Shown: positions 1-8,212 of the stretch, piece after piece
Position numbering within the stretch: the stretch's first letter is position 1
Layout: each line of letters starts with the position of its first letter
Origin: Psychrobacillus vulpis
Lineage (GTDB): Bacteria > Bacillota > Bacilli > Bacillales_A > Planococcaceae
Direction of reading: 5' to 3'
Length of the DNA stretch: 34,631 nucleotides
Assembly (NCBI RefSeq): GCF_006861825.1
Contig: NZ_VDGI01000028.1
Coordinates: 1 to 34,631, forward strand
Notes under the pieces: generated by a model
Databases searched by the model: none
The model's input: only the letters and a program-made list of their open reading frames with translations
Told to the model about the DNA's origin: nothing
Translations under genes and position numbers: made by a program

Positions 1-40
1 TGATTGGATTGGAAGGGGGTACCCCCTTCCAATCCAATCA
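1..40. repeat. Perfect 40-bp palindrome
   Basis: Bases 1-20 (TGATTGGATTGGAAGGGGGT) are the exact reverse complement of 21-40, with no spacer. The left arm begins at base 1, so the palindrome may extend further left. It lies inside the IS end, where such a structure could act as a transcription terminator behind a transposase, but no T-run follows it. A fold-back assembly artefact at a contig edge is another explanation. Confidence 0.75.
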
Positions 41-126
41 AATTCATACTTCGAACAGAATCTGTTTGTGATACAAAACAATTGAAGACTTGTAATTAGC
101 ATTTTACACAATTATAAGGACTTGAC
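1..126. mobile_element. Right end of an IS256-family element, cut by the window edge
   Basis: The complement of 102-123 matches the IS end at 34511-34532 in 21 of 22 positions: AAGTCC, two bases, then ATAATTGTGTAAAA, the only mismatch being the first of the two bases. The conserved strand points leftwards here, so the body of the element lies outside the window to the left. The exact outer boundary (about 123-126) is uncertain because the outermost bases of the two ends differ. No transposase codons are visible in these bases. The family is inferred from the other end, where a transposase start follows the same terminal repeat. Confidence 0.7.
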
Positions 127-127
127 T

Positions 128-349
128 GAGTATGCGAGCATATCTAGCGGCTGTACGAGCATACCTAGCTTATCCGAGCATACCACCGAGTTATCCGCGC
201 ATATGTAATGAGTATCCGAGCATATCAAGCGGTTATACGAGCATACCTAGCTTATCCGAGCATACCTAGCTTATCCGAGCATATCACGAAGTTATCCGCG
301 CATATGTAATGAGTATCCGAGCATATCGAGCAGCTATACGAGCACAAGC
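128..349 (+). repeat. Phased 21/19-bp repeat array (left)
   Basis: Eleven copies of a core CGAGCATA or CGCGCATA (the last ends CACA) start at 135, 156, 175, 196, 217, 238, 257, 276, 297, 318 and 339. The distances are only 21 or 19 bp. Most cores are preceded by TATC or TATA. The intervening bases also recur (CCTAGCT, TGTAATGAG), so these are degenerate tandem units rather than repeat-spacer units. The array starts within about 10 bases of the IS end and has the same core as the array at 33699-34440. Function is unknown. The 21-bp step is two DNA helical turns, which would put all cores on one face of the helix. Confidence 0.85.
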
Positions 350-391
350 AGAAGGTATATCGAAGAAACCAATGCTTCATAAATGATGAGA

Positions 392-424
392 AATAACGCC
401 GGTTAATAGCAACTGGTGTTATTT
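392..424 (+). terminator. Probable intrinsic terminator
   Basis: AATAACGCCGGT (393-404) pairs with ACTGGTGTTATT (412-423) through two G-T wobbles and is followed by TTATTTTATTTTG. No gene is visible just upstream, so its transcript, if any, would come from the repeat array or from the IS beyond the window. Confidence 0.45.
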
Positions 425-575
425 TATTTTGTATTTCGGTAAAGTTGTTACATTATAAAGTAGCTGTTTGTCTTACACATATAGACGGAGAAAAGGAGGT
501 GGCGGTCGGGTTACCATCTGACTTCATATTATAAAGACCTTTTTCTTTGAGCCGGATTTATTGCACACGCTTTTT

Positions 576-611
576 AAAAAAACTAGATGGATTTCATCTA
601 GTTTTTTTTAT
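576..611. terminator. Intrinsic terminator, symmetric A- and T-tracts
   Basis: The stem CTAGATG (583-589) / CATCTAG (595-601) is flanked by seven A on the left and eight T on the right, so it can work in both directions. It isolates the polysaccharide cluster from upstream transcription. No gene ending here is recognised. Confidence 0.65.
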
Positions 612-1107
612 TTCCAATTATATAACGGGTGTCCCCCGTAAAATAAAGCATGTTTAGCCTCCATCAATTATATTGCCTCCTAAAAAAACTTTATATGACC
701 TCCACAATTCACAAGCATACTGTTTAGTCACTCTTATTAATAGAAACAGGTCTCCGGTTTTATATTGTCCTGAAAGCTAGGCCCTTCTACGCAAGCCAGT
801 CTTAGAAAAAAACTTTTGTCAACTTTCTAAGAGTGTCCAATTGCGTTTTTTTCATTTGCATAAACTAGTGAAAAATGCGCGAAAAATTGGAAAAAATTAT
901 TTGTTTTTATTTGGAGATAGCCAAATAAGTTGAGTCCTATAATTGTGAAAATTGTATTACGAGCACTACTAACGTACAAACCTTGGAGCATCTTGTTTTT
1001 TTCGATTAATTTGTTTAAAAGTTTTTTTTTGTAGTTCTTTTTAAGTAGATAACAAGAATATACTTTTCTAGTAGCTCGCATTTTGCGAATTTTAAGGAGA
1101 TAGTAAT

Positions 1108-1761
1108 TTGGAGAGTGTCAAAGATATGATGTTAAGGGATTCAAAGCATTACTTATACCACCGCATTGGCAAAAGGATAGCAGATATAGTAGGTAGTTTC
1201 TCGCTTCTATTAATTTGCATTCCATTGATTCTTTTATTCTCAATTATACTTTTCATATTTTCCGGAAGGCCTATTTTTTTTACGCAAACTCGAGCTGGTT
1301 TGCATAATACTTCTTTTACGATTTGGAAGTTTAGAACCATGGAAACGAAGACACTGGATTTCAATGGTCACCAATATAAATGGCAAGGAGGGGTTCCTAA
1401 AGACTTTTCTTTTGCAAAGCCAAGTCATTTGAATGTTACAAAAGTAGGTAAAATATACCGGAAATACAGCATAGATGAAATTCCTCAATTATGGAATGTG
1501 TTAAAAGGAGATATGAGCTTTGTTGGACCTAGACCAGAAATAATCGAAATTACAAATCATTATTCTGAAGAGCAAAAGAAGCGTTTACAAGTAAAGCCTG
1601 GAATTACAGGATACGCACAAGTTCATGGAAGATCTTCTATTACTCATGGGGAAAAAATAGCACACGATTTATACTATGTAAAAAACTACTCATTACTACT
1701 AGATTTGAAGATAATCATTCAGACCGGAAAACTTGTAATTACCGGAAAGGGAGCATACTGA
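1108..1761 (+). CDS. Undecaprenyl-phosphate sugar-phosphate transferase (initiating enzyme)
   Basis: A bacterial sugar transferase of the EpsL/PglC/WcaJ C-terminal type, 217 residues. It moves a sugar-1-phosphate from a nucleotide sugar to undecaprenyl phosphate on the inner membrane face and starts the repeat unit. One hydrophobic segment at about residues 24-52 suits the re-entrant membrane helix of the family. Family motifs seen are FTIWKFRTM (about 70-78), YSIDEIPQLWNVLKGDMSFVG (about 119-139) followed by PRPE, and KPGITGYAQVHGR (about 163-175). The start is TTG with AAGGAGAT (1094-1101) at good spacing. First gene of the cluster; the specific sugar cannot be read from the sequence. Confidence 0.93.
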   Translation: MESVKDMMLRDSKHYLYHRIGKRIADIVGSFSLLLICIPLILLFSIILFIFSGRPIFFTQTRAGLHNTSFTIWKFRTMETKTLDFNGHQYKWQGGVPKDFSFAKPSHLNVTKVGKIYRKYSIDEIPQLWNVLKGDMSFVGPRPEIIEITNHYSEEQKKRLQVKPGITGYAQVHGRSSITHGEKIAHDLYYVKNYSLLLDLKIIIQTGKLVITGKGAY

Positions 1762-1818
1762 TTATTCGAATTTTATTATATTTAGATTGCATGATTATTA
1801 CTGAAGGAGTGAAATCGA

Positions 1819-2562
1819 TTGCTTGTAGATATTCATAATCATATTTTACCTGGACTTGATGATGGACCAAAGTCCATTGAAGAGGCAGTATTACTAGCTA
1901 CAAATGCAGTCGATAATGGAATAACACATATTATTGCCACTCCTCATCATCATAATGGAAGATATATAAACTCTCCTTCGATAGTAATAGAGGCAGTAGC
2001 CAAATTAAACAAGGAGCTCCTTAAAAAGGATATTCCGGTGAAAATCCTTCCGGGGCAAGAAGTTTATTTTTACAATAGCATTCTTGAAGATTTAGAGAAC
2101 GATCTATTAACACTAGCTAATAGTGGGAAATATTTATTAATAGAACTACCGAGAAATCATTTTCCTATTTCAACTTTTGAAACTCTTTATCAAATACAAT
2201 TGCGGGGATATACCCCAATCATTGTACATCCAGAAAGAAATACTGTACTCAGGAAAGACAAGCAAAAAATTTATGATTTGGTGAATAAAGGTTCTCTAGT
2301 TCAAATAACTGCTTCTACTTTGATTGGTTTACAAGGTAGAAATTTGAAAAAGTACACAATAGATTTATTGAAACATAATTTAGTTCACTTTATATCTTCG
2401 GATGCACATCATTATGTAAATCGGCCTTTTTTATTGAATGATGCGTATCAGCATGTACGAAAAAAGTTCTCTGAAAATCAAGTAACTTATTATAACGAAA
2501 ATGCAAAACACGTCATATTAGGTACTGGATTTCAACCGATGCTCCCCATCAGCTTCAAATAA
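1819..2562 (+). CDS. Tyrosine-protein phosphatase of the PHP family (CpsB/CapC/YwqE type)
   Basis: A manganese-dependent phosphatase, 247 residues, that dephosphorylates the partner tyrosine kinase and so tunes polysaccharide output. The N-terminal DIHNHILPGLDDGP motif, then TPHHHNGRY, VHPERN and SSDAHH are the metal-binding PHP motifs in the usual order. The start is TTG after GAAGGAGTGA (1802-1811). It lies directly before the Wzz-like modulator and the kinase, as in many Firmicute capsule loci. No signal peptide is seen and it is expected in the cytoplasm. Confidence 0.93.
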   Translation: MLVDIHNHILPGLDDGPKSIEEAVLLATNAVDNGITHIIATPHHHNGRYINSPSIVIEAVAKLNKELLKKDIPVKILPGQEVYFYNSILEDLENDLLTLANSGKYLLIELPRNHFPISTFETLYQIQLRGYTPIIVHPERNTVLRKDKQKIYDLVNKGSLVQITASTLIGLQGRNLKKYTIDLLKHNLVHFISSDAHHYVNRPFLLNDAYQHVRKKFSENQVTYYNENAKHVILGTGFQPMLPISFK

Positions 2563-2629
2563 AATAGGTGATTTATGAAATATTGGCGGATGCTATCGAA
2601 TGGAGGAACAAAAGGGGGGCTCGACTCTT

Positions 2630-3481
2630 ATGGGAGAAAAAATTAGTCTACAAGATTTATTCAAAATAATGAAGAAACGGCTCGTGCTCATTATCAGTAC
2701 ATTCGTTTTAGCCGTGACGATTACGGGGATATTTAGCTACTTCTTACTAACTCCGACTTACGAAGCTTCAACTCAAATTCTAATTAGTCAGAAGGAAATA
2801 GAGCAAAATCAATTTAACACTCTAGACATAGAAACGAATCTTCAACTGATCAACACATATTATGTCATTATTAAAAGTCCAGTTATTCTATCAAAAGTAG
2901 TCGATAATCTAGATTTAAATACTACTCCAGAACTACTCAACAAAAAAATAAAAGTTAGCAGTGAACAAAACTCGCAAGTTATTAAAGTTAGCGTTCAAGA
3001 TCCAGATTTAAAAAAGGCTGTAGATATTGCCAATATGATCACGTCAGTGTTTCAAGAAGAAATTCAAACACTAATGAACGTCGATAATGTAAACATCTTA
3101 TCACCGGCAGTCAATACAAAGAATATAAATCCTGTTAATCCCAATCCAATTCTTAATATGGCAATTGCAGCTATTATTGGATTAATGCTAGGAGTCGGAA
3201 TTACCTTCCTAATTGAATATTTAGATACCACCGTAAAAACGGAACAGGATGTTGATGAATTATTAGGGTTACCAATTCTTGGTCTCATTAGCCCAATTCC
3301 TCTAAAGAAAACGAAAATAACAAAGAAACCGAAAATAACAAAGAAACCGAAAATAACAAAGGAACCGAAAATAACAAAAGAATCGAAAATAACAAAGGAA
3401 CCTAAAGTAACAAAGGAATCGAAAAAAACAAAGGAATCGAAAAGTCGTAGTAGAAAGTCGAGGAGAGGGAAGGATGTTTAA
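2630..3481 (+). CDS. Wzz/CapA-type chain-length and kinase modulator with a repetitive basic tail
   Basis: Membrane modulator of the CpsC/YveK/TkmA family, which activates the partner BY-kinase and helps set polysaccharide length. With residue 1 at 2630 it has a transmembrane segment near residues 22-42, an extracellular Wzz domain, and a second transmembrane segment near 175-195 preceded by the PVNPNPILN proline motif. The start is taken at ATG 2630 because AAAGGGGGG (2611-2619) is at ideal distance; an in-frame ATG at 2600 lacks a site. After the second membrane helix the cytoplasmic tail carries about 45 residues of repeats such as ITKKPK and ITKEPK/S, then a Ser/Arg/Lys-rich end. This tail is not usual for the family. 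The gene overlaps the kinase gene by 8 bases. Confidence 0.9.
   Translation: MGEKISLQDLFKIMKKRLVLIISTFVLAVTITGIFSYFLLTPTYEASTQILISQKEIEQNQFNTLDIETNLQLINTYYVIIKSPVILSKVVDNLDLNTTPELLNKKIKVSSEQNSQVIKVSVQDPDLKKAVDIANMITSVFQEEIQTLMNVDNVNILSPAVNTKNINPVNPNPILNMAIAAIIGLMLGVGITFLIEYLDTTVKTEQDVDELLGLPILGLISPIPLKKTKITKKPKITKKPKITKEPKITKESKITKEPKVTKESKKTKESKSRSRKSRRGKDV
3305..3442 (+). repeat. 18-bp coding tandem repeat in the modulator tail
   Basis: About seven imperfect copies of an 18-bp unit (like AAAATAACAAAGAAACCG) encode a six-residue period (K-I-T-K-x-P/S). The length is a multiple of three per unit, so gain or loss of copies would keep the frame open into the overlapping kinase gene. Confidence 0.85.
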
Positions 3482-4172
3482 AAAGAAAAAGCGGATACCA
3501 GCTGAACGGAAACTTGTAACAATCACTGATCCCAAATCAGTCGTTTCGGAACAATTTCGAACTCTCCGTGCGAACATAAAATTTGCGATGAAGGATAAGA
3601 AAATGGATACACTTCTATTCACTTCGGCTTCTAGTGGAGAGGGCAAATCAACGATAGCAGCAAACGTTGCCATTTCTTTTGCACAAGAAGGTAAGAAGGT
3701 GCTTCTCGTCGATGGAGATTTGAGGAAACCGACTATACATTACACATTTAATACATTAATCTCCCCAGGTTTAACAAACCGACTAATGAGTCAATGGAAA
3801 TTTGAATATATTGTAAAAAATTCTGGAGTCGTAGGATTACACCTAATTACATGCGGACCAATACCTTCAAATCCTGCTGAACTCCTTGGATCAACTTCAA
3901 TGGACGTTTTCATTGAAGAAATGAAAGCAAGATACGACATTGTTATCTTCGACGCTCCTCCAGTCCTCTCGGTTGCAGATGCACAAATTCTATCAAATAA
4001 ATGCGATGGCACAATTCTTGTCATCAGCTCAGGGGCAACGGATAAAGGTAATGTTGTTAAAGCTAAGGAAGCACTCAAAGCTTCGAATGCAAATATTATT
4101 GGGACGATTCTTAACAACTTTAAACTTGAAAAGGGTCATTACTATTATGAATATTACGGAGAAAGAGTGTAA
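3474..4172 (+). CDS. Bacterial tyrosine kinase (BY-kinase, CpsD/CapB/YwqD type)
   Basis: Cytoplasmic autophosphorylating tyrosine kinase that works with the preceding membrane modulator, 232 residues. Walker A SASSGEGKST (about 51-60), Walker A' LLVDGDLRKPT (about 77-87) and Walker B IVIFDAPP (about 156-163) are intact. The tyrosine cluster HYYYEYYGERV at the C-terminus is the expected phosphorylation site. SEQFRTLRANI near residue 23 is the family N-terminal motif. Start ATG overlaps the modulator stop and is preceded by GAGGAGAGGGAAGG. The split form (modulator and kinase as separate proteins) is normal in Firmicutes. Confidence 0.95.
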   Translation: MFKKKKRIPAERKLVTITDPKSVVSEQFRTLRANIKFAMKDKKMDTLLFTSASSGEGKSTIAANVAISFAQEGKKVLLVDGDLRKPTIHYTFNTLISPGLTNRLMSQWKFEYIVKNSGVVGLHLITCGPIPSNPAELLGSTSMDVFIEEMKARYDIVIFDAPPVLSVADAQILSNKCDGTILVISSGATDKGNVVKAKEALKASNANIIGTILNNFKLEKGHYYYEYYGERV

Positions 4173-4201
4173 ATTAAAGTTAAATTGGAAGGCTGAAAAA
4201 T

Positions 4202-5110
4202 ATGAAAATAGCTTTTGTAAATAAAGGGAAATCTTATCTGCCTGAAATAAAAGCTTATATGGATTATATTAATAAGCAAAACGGGATTAGTGCTATTGAA
4301 GTTTATAAAGATCAAAAAGAAAGTATTAAAAAATGCGATGTTGTTTGGAATTTCATGGGATTTGAAATGGGAAGGAATAATAATAATCAATTTCACATTC
4401 ATGAATATTGTTCTCTCTCCGTAGGGAAATTTTCTAAACAAAAGGATTTATTGAAGAGATACTTAAACAGCAGGCCAGCAGGGAGAGTATTTTTAAACGA
4501 AGAGCTATTTCAACTAATGAATTTTAAAGATAACATTCCTTCTCTAAAACGAGACATGGGCATTTCAGATAGTTTTTATAAAGCAAGCAATAAGAAAGAA
4601 TATGATTTTGTTTATATTGGCGATATTAACACGGCTAGGAAGTTAGATATTTTATTAACCTATTTTAAAACAAAAAATATGGAACAAAATATCCTTTTGA
4701 TTGGAAATGTTTCCAATGAATTGTATAGCAGATTTAAAAATAATGACAATATTATTTTTACTGGTAAATTAAATCATGAAGAAGTTCCAACAATGGCTTC
4801 GAAAGCGGTTTACGGTATTAACTACATGCCTGATATTTTTCCATTCAATATTCAAACTTCAACAAAGCTCTTAGAATACTGCGCTTTAGGTTTAAAAATA
4901 ATTACGACTGACTACAAATGGGTAAATCAATTTGAAAATAGTCGAGGAGCAAGGTTTTTCAAGTTAGAAGATAGTTTAATAAATTTTACTAGAGAAAATA
5001 TTGAAAAGTTTGATTTTATCACACCAAATGTAGAGGATCTAAAATGGGAGAGTATTTTTAATAACATTGGGTTGCTTAATTATTTGAATATGTCATTAAA
5101 GTCTTATTAA
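4202..5110 (+). CDS. Glycosyltransferase, GT-B fold, GT4-like
   Basis: A 302-residue protein with the C-terminal half of a GT-B transferase: FVYIGDIN (about 136-143), ILLIGN (about 164-169), IIFTGKLNHEEVPTMASKA (about 184-202) and STKLLEYCALGLKIITTD (about 222-239), which matches the nucleotide-binding region of group 1 transferases. The N-terminal half is short and less conserved. Likely adds one sugar to the lipid-linked unit; donor and linkage unknown. Start ATG with TTGGAAGG just upstream. Confidence 0.78.
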   Translation: MKIAFVNKGKSYLPEIKAYMDYINKQNGISAIEVYKDQKESIKKCDVVWNFMGFEMGRNNNNQFHIHEYCSLSVGKFSKQKDLLKRYLNSRPAGRVFLNEELFQLMNFKDNIPSLKRDMGISDSFYKASNKKEYDFVYIGDINTARKLDILLTYFKTKNMEQNILLIGNVSNELYSRFKNNDNIIFTGKLNHEEVPTMASKAVYGINYMPDIFPFNIQTSTKLLEYCALGLKIITTDYKWVNQFENSRGARFFKLEDSLINFTRENIEKFDFITPNVEDLKWESIFNNIGLLNYLNMSLKSY

Positions 5111-5144
5111 TCTTATTGAACGTCGAAAGAGTGATCTAATTCAC

Positions 5145-6347
5145 ATGTATATTTCCAAAAAAAAAGTAAGCTTAGTTCTAATCTTCTGTACAACCTGTTT
5201 AGGATTATTGAGCTATTTTAACAGTGTTAATAAATTAATAGCATATTTTGTCATTGTCTTATTCATAACATTAAGCAGTTTGAATTTACTATTGGATTTA
5301 CGAAAGAGTGAATTAAGGGGATTAATAAATAGACAGTCATTAATTTGTTTACTCTTAATGGTTACTATATTAGTACAAATAATAAATGGTATCGAAGGTG
5401 AAATAACTATAAACGATGCCATTAAGTTTGCTTTGTTTCCATTGAGTTTTTTGTATTGCTGTATACTTGCTCCGAATTTTCTATTAAAAAATAACTATGA
5501 GAATACCTTTTTAAAATTTTTAATTTATCCAGGAATCTTTTTAAGTCTTATCACATTAATCACTTCCTTTATAACAGCACTTTCATATGGGGGCATTGAT
5601 TTAACGACATTACAGACTGCACAATTTAATATTGTACACGGGCTTTTCGATTCAAATTATCAAGGTGCAGTTGTAGCAGTAAGTAGTGTAGTTTGTATCT
5701 ATTTATTATTTAAAAATAAAGGGAATAAACTATATTATAGTTTAATATTGATGGTAAACATATTAAATCTTATAGTACTAGCATCAAGAGCCTCTCTTTT
5801 ATCACTAGCTCTCTGTATTATTATTGCAATAATTGTTTACGGATCTAGGAAAATAAAGTTTTTACTTTTATCCGGCGTTGCGATATGTGGGATACTATAT
5901 TGTTATTACAACAACAGTATTAAATTGAGCCCAATATTCTATTACAACATTTTCGATGCAGAAAGAGGAAGTACGGGGAGAATAGATATTTGGAAAGAGA
6001 TATTACAAAAAAGCACACAAAAAGTTTTTACTGGAAATGGAAATAATACTTTAGAAATAACATCACTTGACCTCCATAATAATCTCTCATCATCTCACAA
6101 TTCCTTTATTGATTTTTTTGCTATAAACGGTGGAATAGTATTAATCTTATATTTAATAGTTTTATTAATAGGAGTCTTTAAATCTTTCAATCATGCTAAA
6201 GAAAGTGCAGTTTTCTTAGTTTTTATCTGTATATTTGTTCTTATGAATTTTACAACTCATAATCTTGGAGGTGTTTCGTATGTTCCACAAATTTTAGGAA
6301 TTCTTTTGGGAATCATATTTATTCATGTAAAGAAAAAAAGCAAGTAG
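5145..6347 (+). CDS. O-antigen ligase/polymerase-like membrane protein (Wzy)
   Basis: A 400-residue protein made mostly of hydrophobic segments (about ten transmembrane helices). It has a polar stretch late in the protein with RGSTGRIDIWKEIL, FTGNGNNT and SSSHNSFIDFFAINGG. This GRxxxW...GxG...HN(S)(F) pattern is the usual mark of the Wzy/O-antigen ligase family. Likely polymerises the repeat units outside the membrane. The start ATG has only a weak AAAGAGTG site. Codons are strongly AT-biased, as in the neighbouring glycosyltransferase gene. Confidence 0.85.
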   Translation: MYISKKKVSLVLIFCTTCLGLLSYFNSVNKLIAYFVIVLFITLSSLNLLLDLRKSELRGLINRQSLICLLLMVTILVQIINGIEGEITINDAIKFALFPLSFLYCCILAPNFLLKNNYENTFLKFLIYPGIFLSLITLITSFITALSYGGIDLTTLQTAQFNIVHGLFDSNYQGAVVAVSSVVCIYLLFKNKGNKLYYSLILMVNILNLIVLASRASLLSLALCIIIAIIVYGSRKIKFLLLSGVAICGILYCYYNNSIKLSPIFYYNIFDAERGSTGRIDIWKEILQKSTQKVFTGNGNNTLEITSLDLHNNLSSSHNSFIDFFAINGGIVLILYLIVLLIGVFKSFNHAKESAVFLVFICIFVLMNFTTHNLGGVSYVPQILGILLGIIFIHVKKKSK

Positions 6348-6393
6348 ATAAATTTTATAGTGTGAATTAATTAAGAAAAATGTGTACAAACAA

Positions 6394-6434
6394 AAAGAAG
6401 GCGATTTTATCTTAGGATTGAATCGTCTTTTGCT
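6394..6434 (+). terminator. Possible intrinsic terminator inside the polysaccharide cluster
   Basis: AAGGCGATT (6398-6406) pairs with AATCGTCTT (6421-6429), followed by TTGCT, with a 14-base loop. The T-run is short, so leakage into the flippase gene is likely. A TATAAT at 6488-6493 without a clear -35 may restart transcription. The 271-base gap before the next gene is otherwise without a gene. Confidence 0.4.
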
Positions 6435-6618
6435 ATCAAAAATATTTCGTGTATATTTCTTGGTTCTGTCTACCTATCCTACTTGAATATAATACTATTA
6501 GAACGAGAATATATTCTTCTGATGACAAGAGATTCAGGTCTAAAGATCTAAGTTTTCGAAGTAAGAATTGCAGGTAATTACTCATAAATTTGCTCCATAA
6601 ATAAAAAGAAGAGAAGGA

Positions 6619-8148
6619 ATGTTCATTGATACGATGAAAAAAATAGCCGTACTTTTAATGGTTATAACGGTTCTTTCTAAGATATTTGGGTTTCTACGTG
6701 ATATTACTCTTTCTTATTTTTATGGTGCGACTTCTACTAGTGATGCATATATCATTTCGATTACGATTACAACCGTATTATTCAGTCTGATTATTACTGG
6801 GATTTCCACTGCATATATACCTATGTTCAAGAGAATCGAAAATGATGTAGGTCATCAATCAGCAACAGAATTTACTAATAATTTGATTAATATTGTATTA
6901 ATTATTTCATTGGTCGTCATCGTAATAGGTTTTCTTTTTTCTGAAGTCATAGTAAAAGTATTCGCATTAGGTTTTGATGGGGAAACATTGAAAACTGCTG
7001 TGCTTTTTACTCGTATAGCCTTAGTAGGGATTATTTTCACAAGCCTAACCCAAATTTTCATGAGTTATCTACAGCTTAATGGGAAATTCACTATACCTGC
7101 TATGATTGGGTTTCCTTTTAACTTAATCATTATTTTATCAATTTTTATTAGCGCTCAAACAAATGTAATTGTATTGGCATTTGGAAGTGTTCTTGCTGCA
7201 TTAACCCAGATGCTTTTTTTATTGCCCTCATTATATAAAACTCATTATCGATATGCCCCAATTGTTCAGTTCACAGACAAGAACATAAAGAAAATGGCAA
7301 TGATCGTCTTCCCAATTATGATAGGTATATCCATTGACCAAATCAACTTGATTGTTGATAAAACTATTGCTTCCACCTTGGTGGAAGGAGGAATTTCTGC
7401 TTTGACCTATGCTAGTCGACTAAATGATTTTGTACAAGGTATTTTTGTACTTTCATTTGTTACAGTAATGTTTCCCCTCATTTCCAAAATGGTTGCCCAA
7501 AAAAATACGGAAGACTTTAAGAATTCCATTAGTGAAGTTATTTCAAGTGTGATTCTTATCGTTGTGCCTGCCAGTATTGGAATAATGATTTTAGCAGAGC
7601 CTATTATTAGATTACTTTTTGGGTATGGACATTTTGACGATCATGCAATTGATATGACTTTTCATGCACTTTTTTACTATTCTATTGGGATGATTGGGTA
7701 TGGTTTCCGGGAGATATTAAATCGGACCTTTTACTCCCTTCAAGATACGAAAACTCCTATGTATAATGCCTCTATTGCAGTAGTCTTAAACATTATTCTA
7801 AATTTCATACTATCTTCTTACATGGGAATCAGTGGGCTCGCTCTCGCTACTAGTATCTCAGCACTTATTTCTTCGACACTTTTAGTTATTAACCTCCGAA
7901 AAAAAATAGGAGCGTTCGGTTTGAAAGGGAACTTCATCACCTTTATGAAAGTGTCTTTCGCTTCAACTGTAATGGGGGTTGTTGTATACGCTTTAAATAA
8001 ATATGTATTTGCGGAATGGAATGCGTTATTAAGAATGATGGTAGTTGTTTTCGCTGGAAGTATCATCTACTTCATTCTAATTACACTATTAAAAGTGAAG
8101 GAAACGAAACTATTTCTAAACTTTATACGGAAGAAAGTTCATCTATAA
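6619..8148 (+). CDS. MurJ/MviN-family lipid-linked oligosaccharide flippase
   Basis: A 509-residue integral membrane protein with about 14 hydrophobic segments and the MVF-family N-terminus (SKIFGFLRDITLSYFYGAT, SDAY). In this position it probably flips the undecaprenyl-linked polysaccharide unit, replacing a classical Wzx, although lipid II flipping by a second MurJ cannot be excluded. Start choice is uncertain: GAGAAGG at 6611-6617 is only one base before ATG 6619 and 16 before ATG 6634; an ATT at 6625 has the best spacing. Confidence 0.85.
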   Translation: MFIDTMKKIAVLLMVITVLSKIFGFLRDITLSYFYGATSTSDAYIISITITTVLFSLIITGISTAYIPMFKRIENDVGHQSATEFTNNLINIVLIISLVVIVIGFLFSEVIVKVFALGFDGETLKTAVLFTRIALVGIIFTSLTQIFMSYLQLNGKFTIPAMIGFPFNLIIILSIFISAQTNVIVLAFGSVLAALTQMLFLLPSLYKTHYRYAPIVQFTDKNIKKMAMIVFPIMIGISIDQINLIVDKTIASTLVEGGISALTYASRLNDFVQGIFVLSFVTVMFPLISKMVAQKNTEDFKNSISEVISSVILIVVPASIGIMILAEPIIRLLFGYGHFDDHAIDMTFHALFYYSIGMIGYGFREILNRTFYSLQDTKTPMYNASIAVVLNIILNFILSSYMGISGLALATSISALISSTLLVINLRKKIGAFGLKGNFITFMKVSFASTVMGVVVYALNKYVFAEWNALLRMMVVVFAGSIIYFILITLLKVKETKLFLNFIRKKVHL

Positions 8149-8212
8149 AAACGTCGAAAAAATTTATTATGCTAATATGTCGACCAGATTTTTTTATGAA
8201 GGGACTGGTTTT

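Larger units (their letters stand above)
350..1107. other. Intergenic region upstream of the polysaccharide cluster
   Basis: No convincing gene is seen. The region holds two terminator-like hairpins (392-424 and 576-611), a purine-rich block at 490-505, and an AT-rich stretch from about 840 to 1080 directly before the first polysaccharide gene. A TATAAT at 938-943 could be a -10 box, but no good -35 lies 16-18 bases upstream of it. The cluster promoter and a long untranslated leader probably lie between 612 and 1093. Confidence 0.5.

Noticed and set aside
480-615. Type I toxin-antitoxin locus (purine-rich block followed by a terminator)
   Set aside because: No short hydrophobic peptide with a proper start and no opposing promoter could be identified.
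827-1081. 84-codon frame on the complementary strand upstream of the polysaccharide cluster
   Set aside because: No ribosome binding site, AT-driven composition (many Lys/Asn/Phe), no recognisable domain, and it overlaps the likely promoter region.
3302-3673. 123-codon frame on the complementary strand
   Set aside because: Produced by the 18-bp coding repeat (FRFLCY repeats) opposite the modulator and kinase genes.
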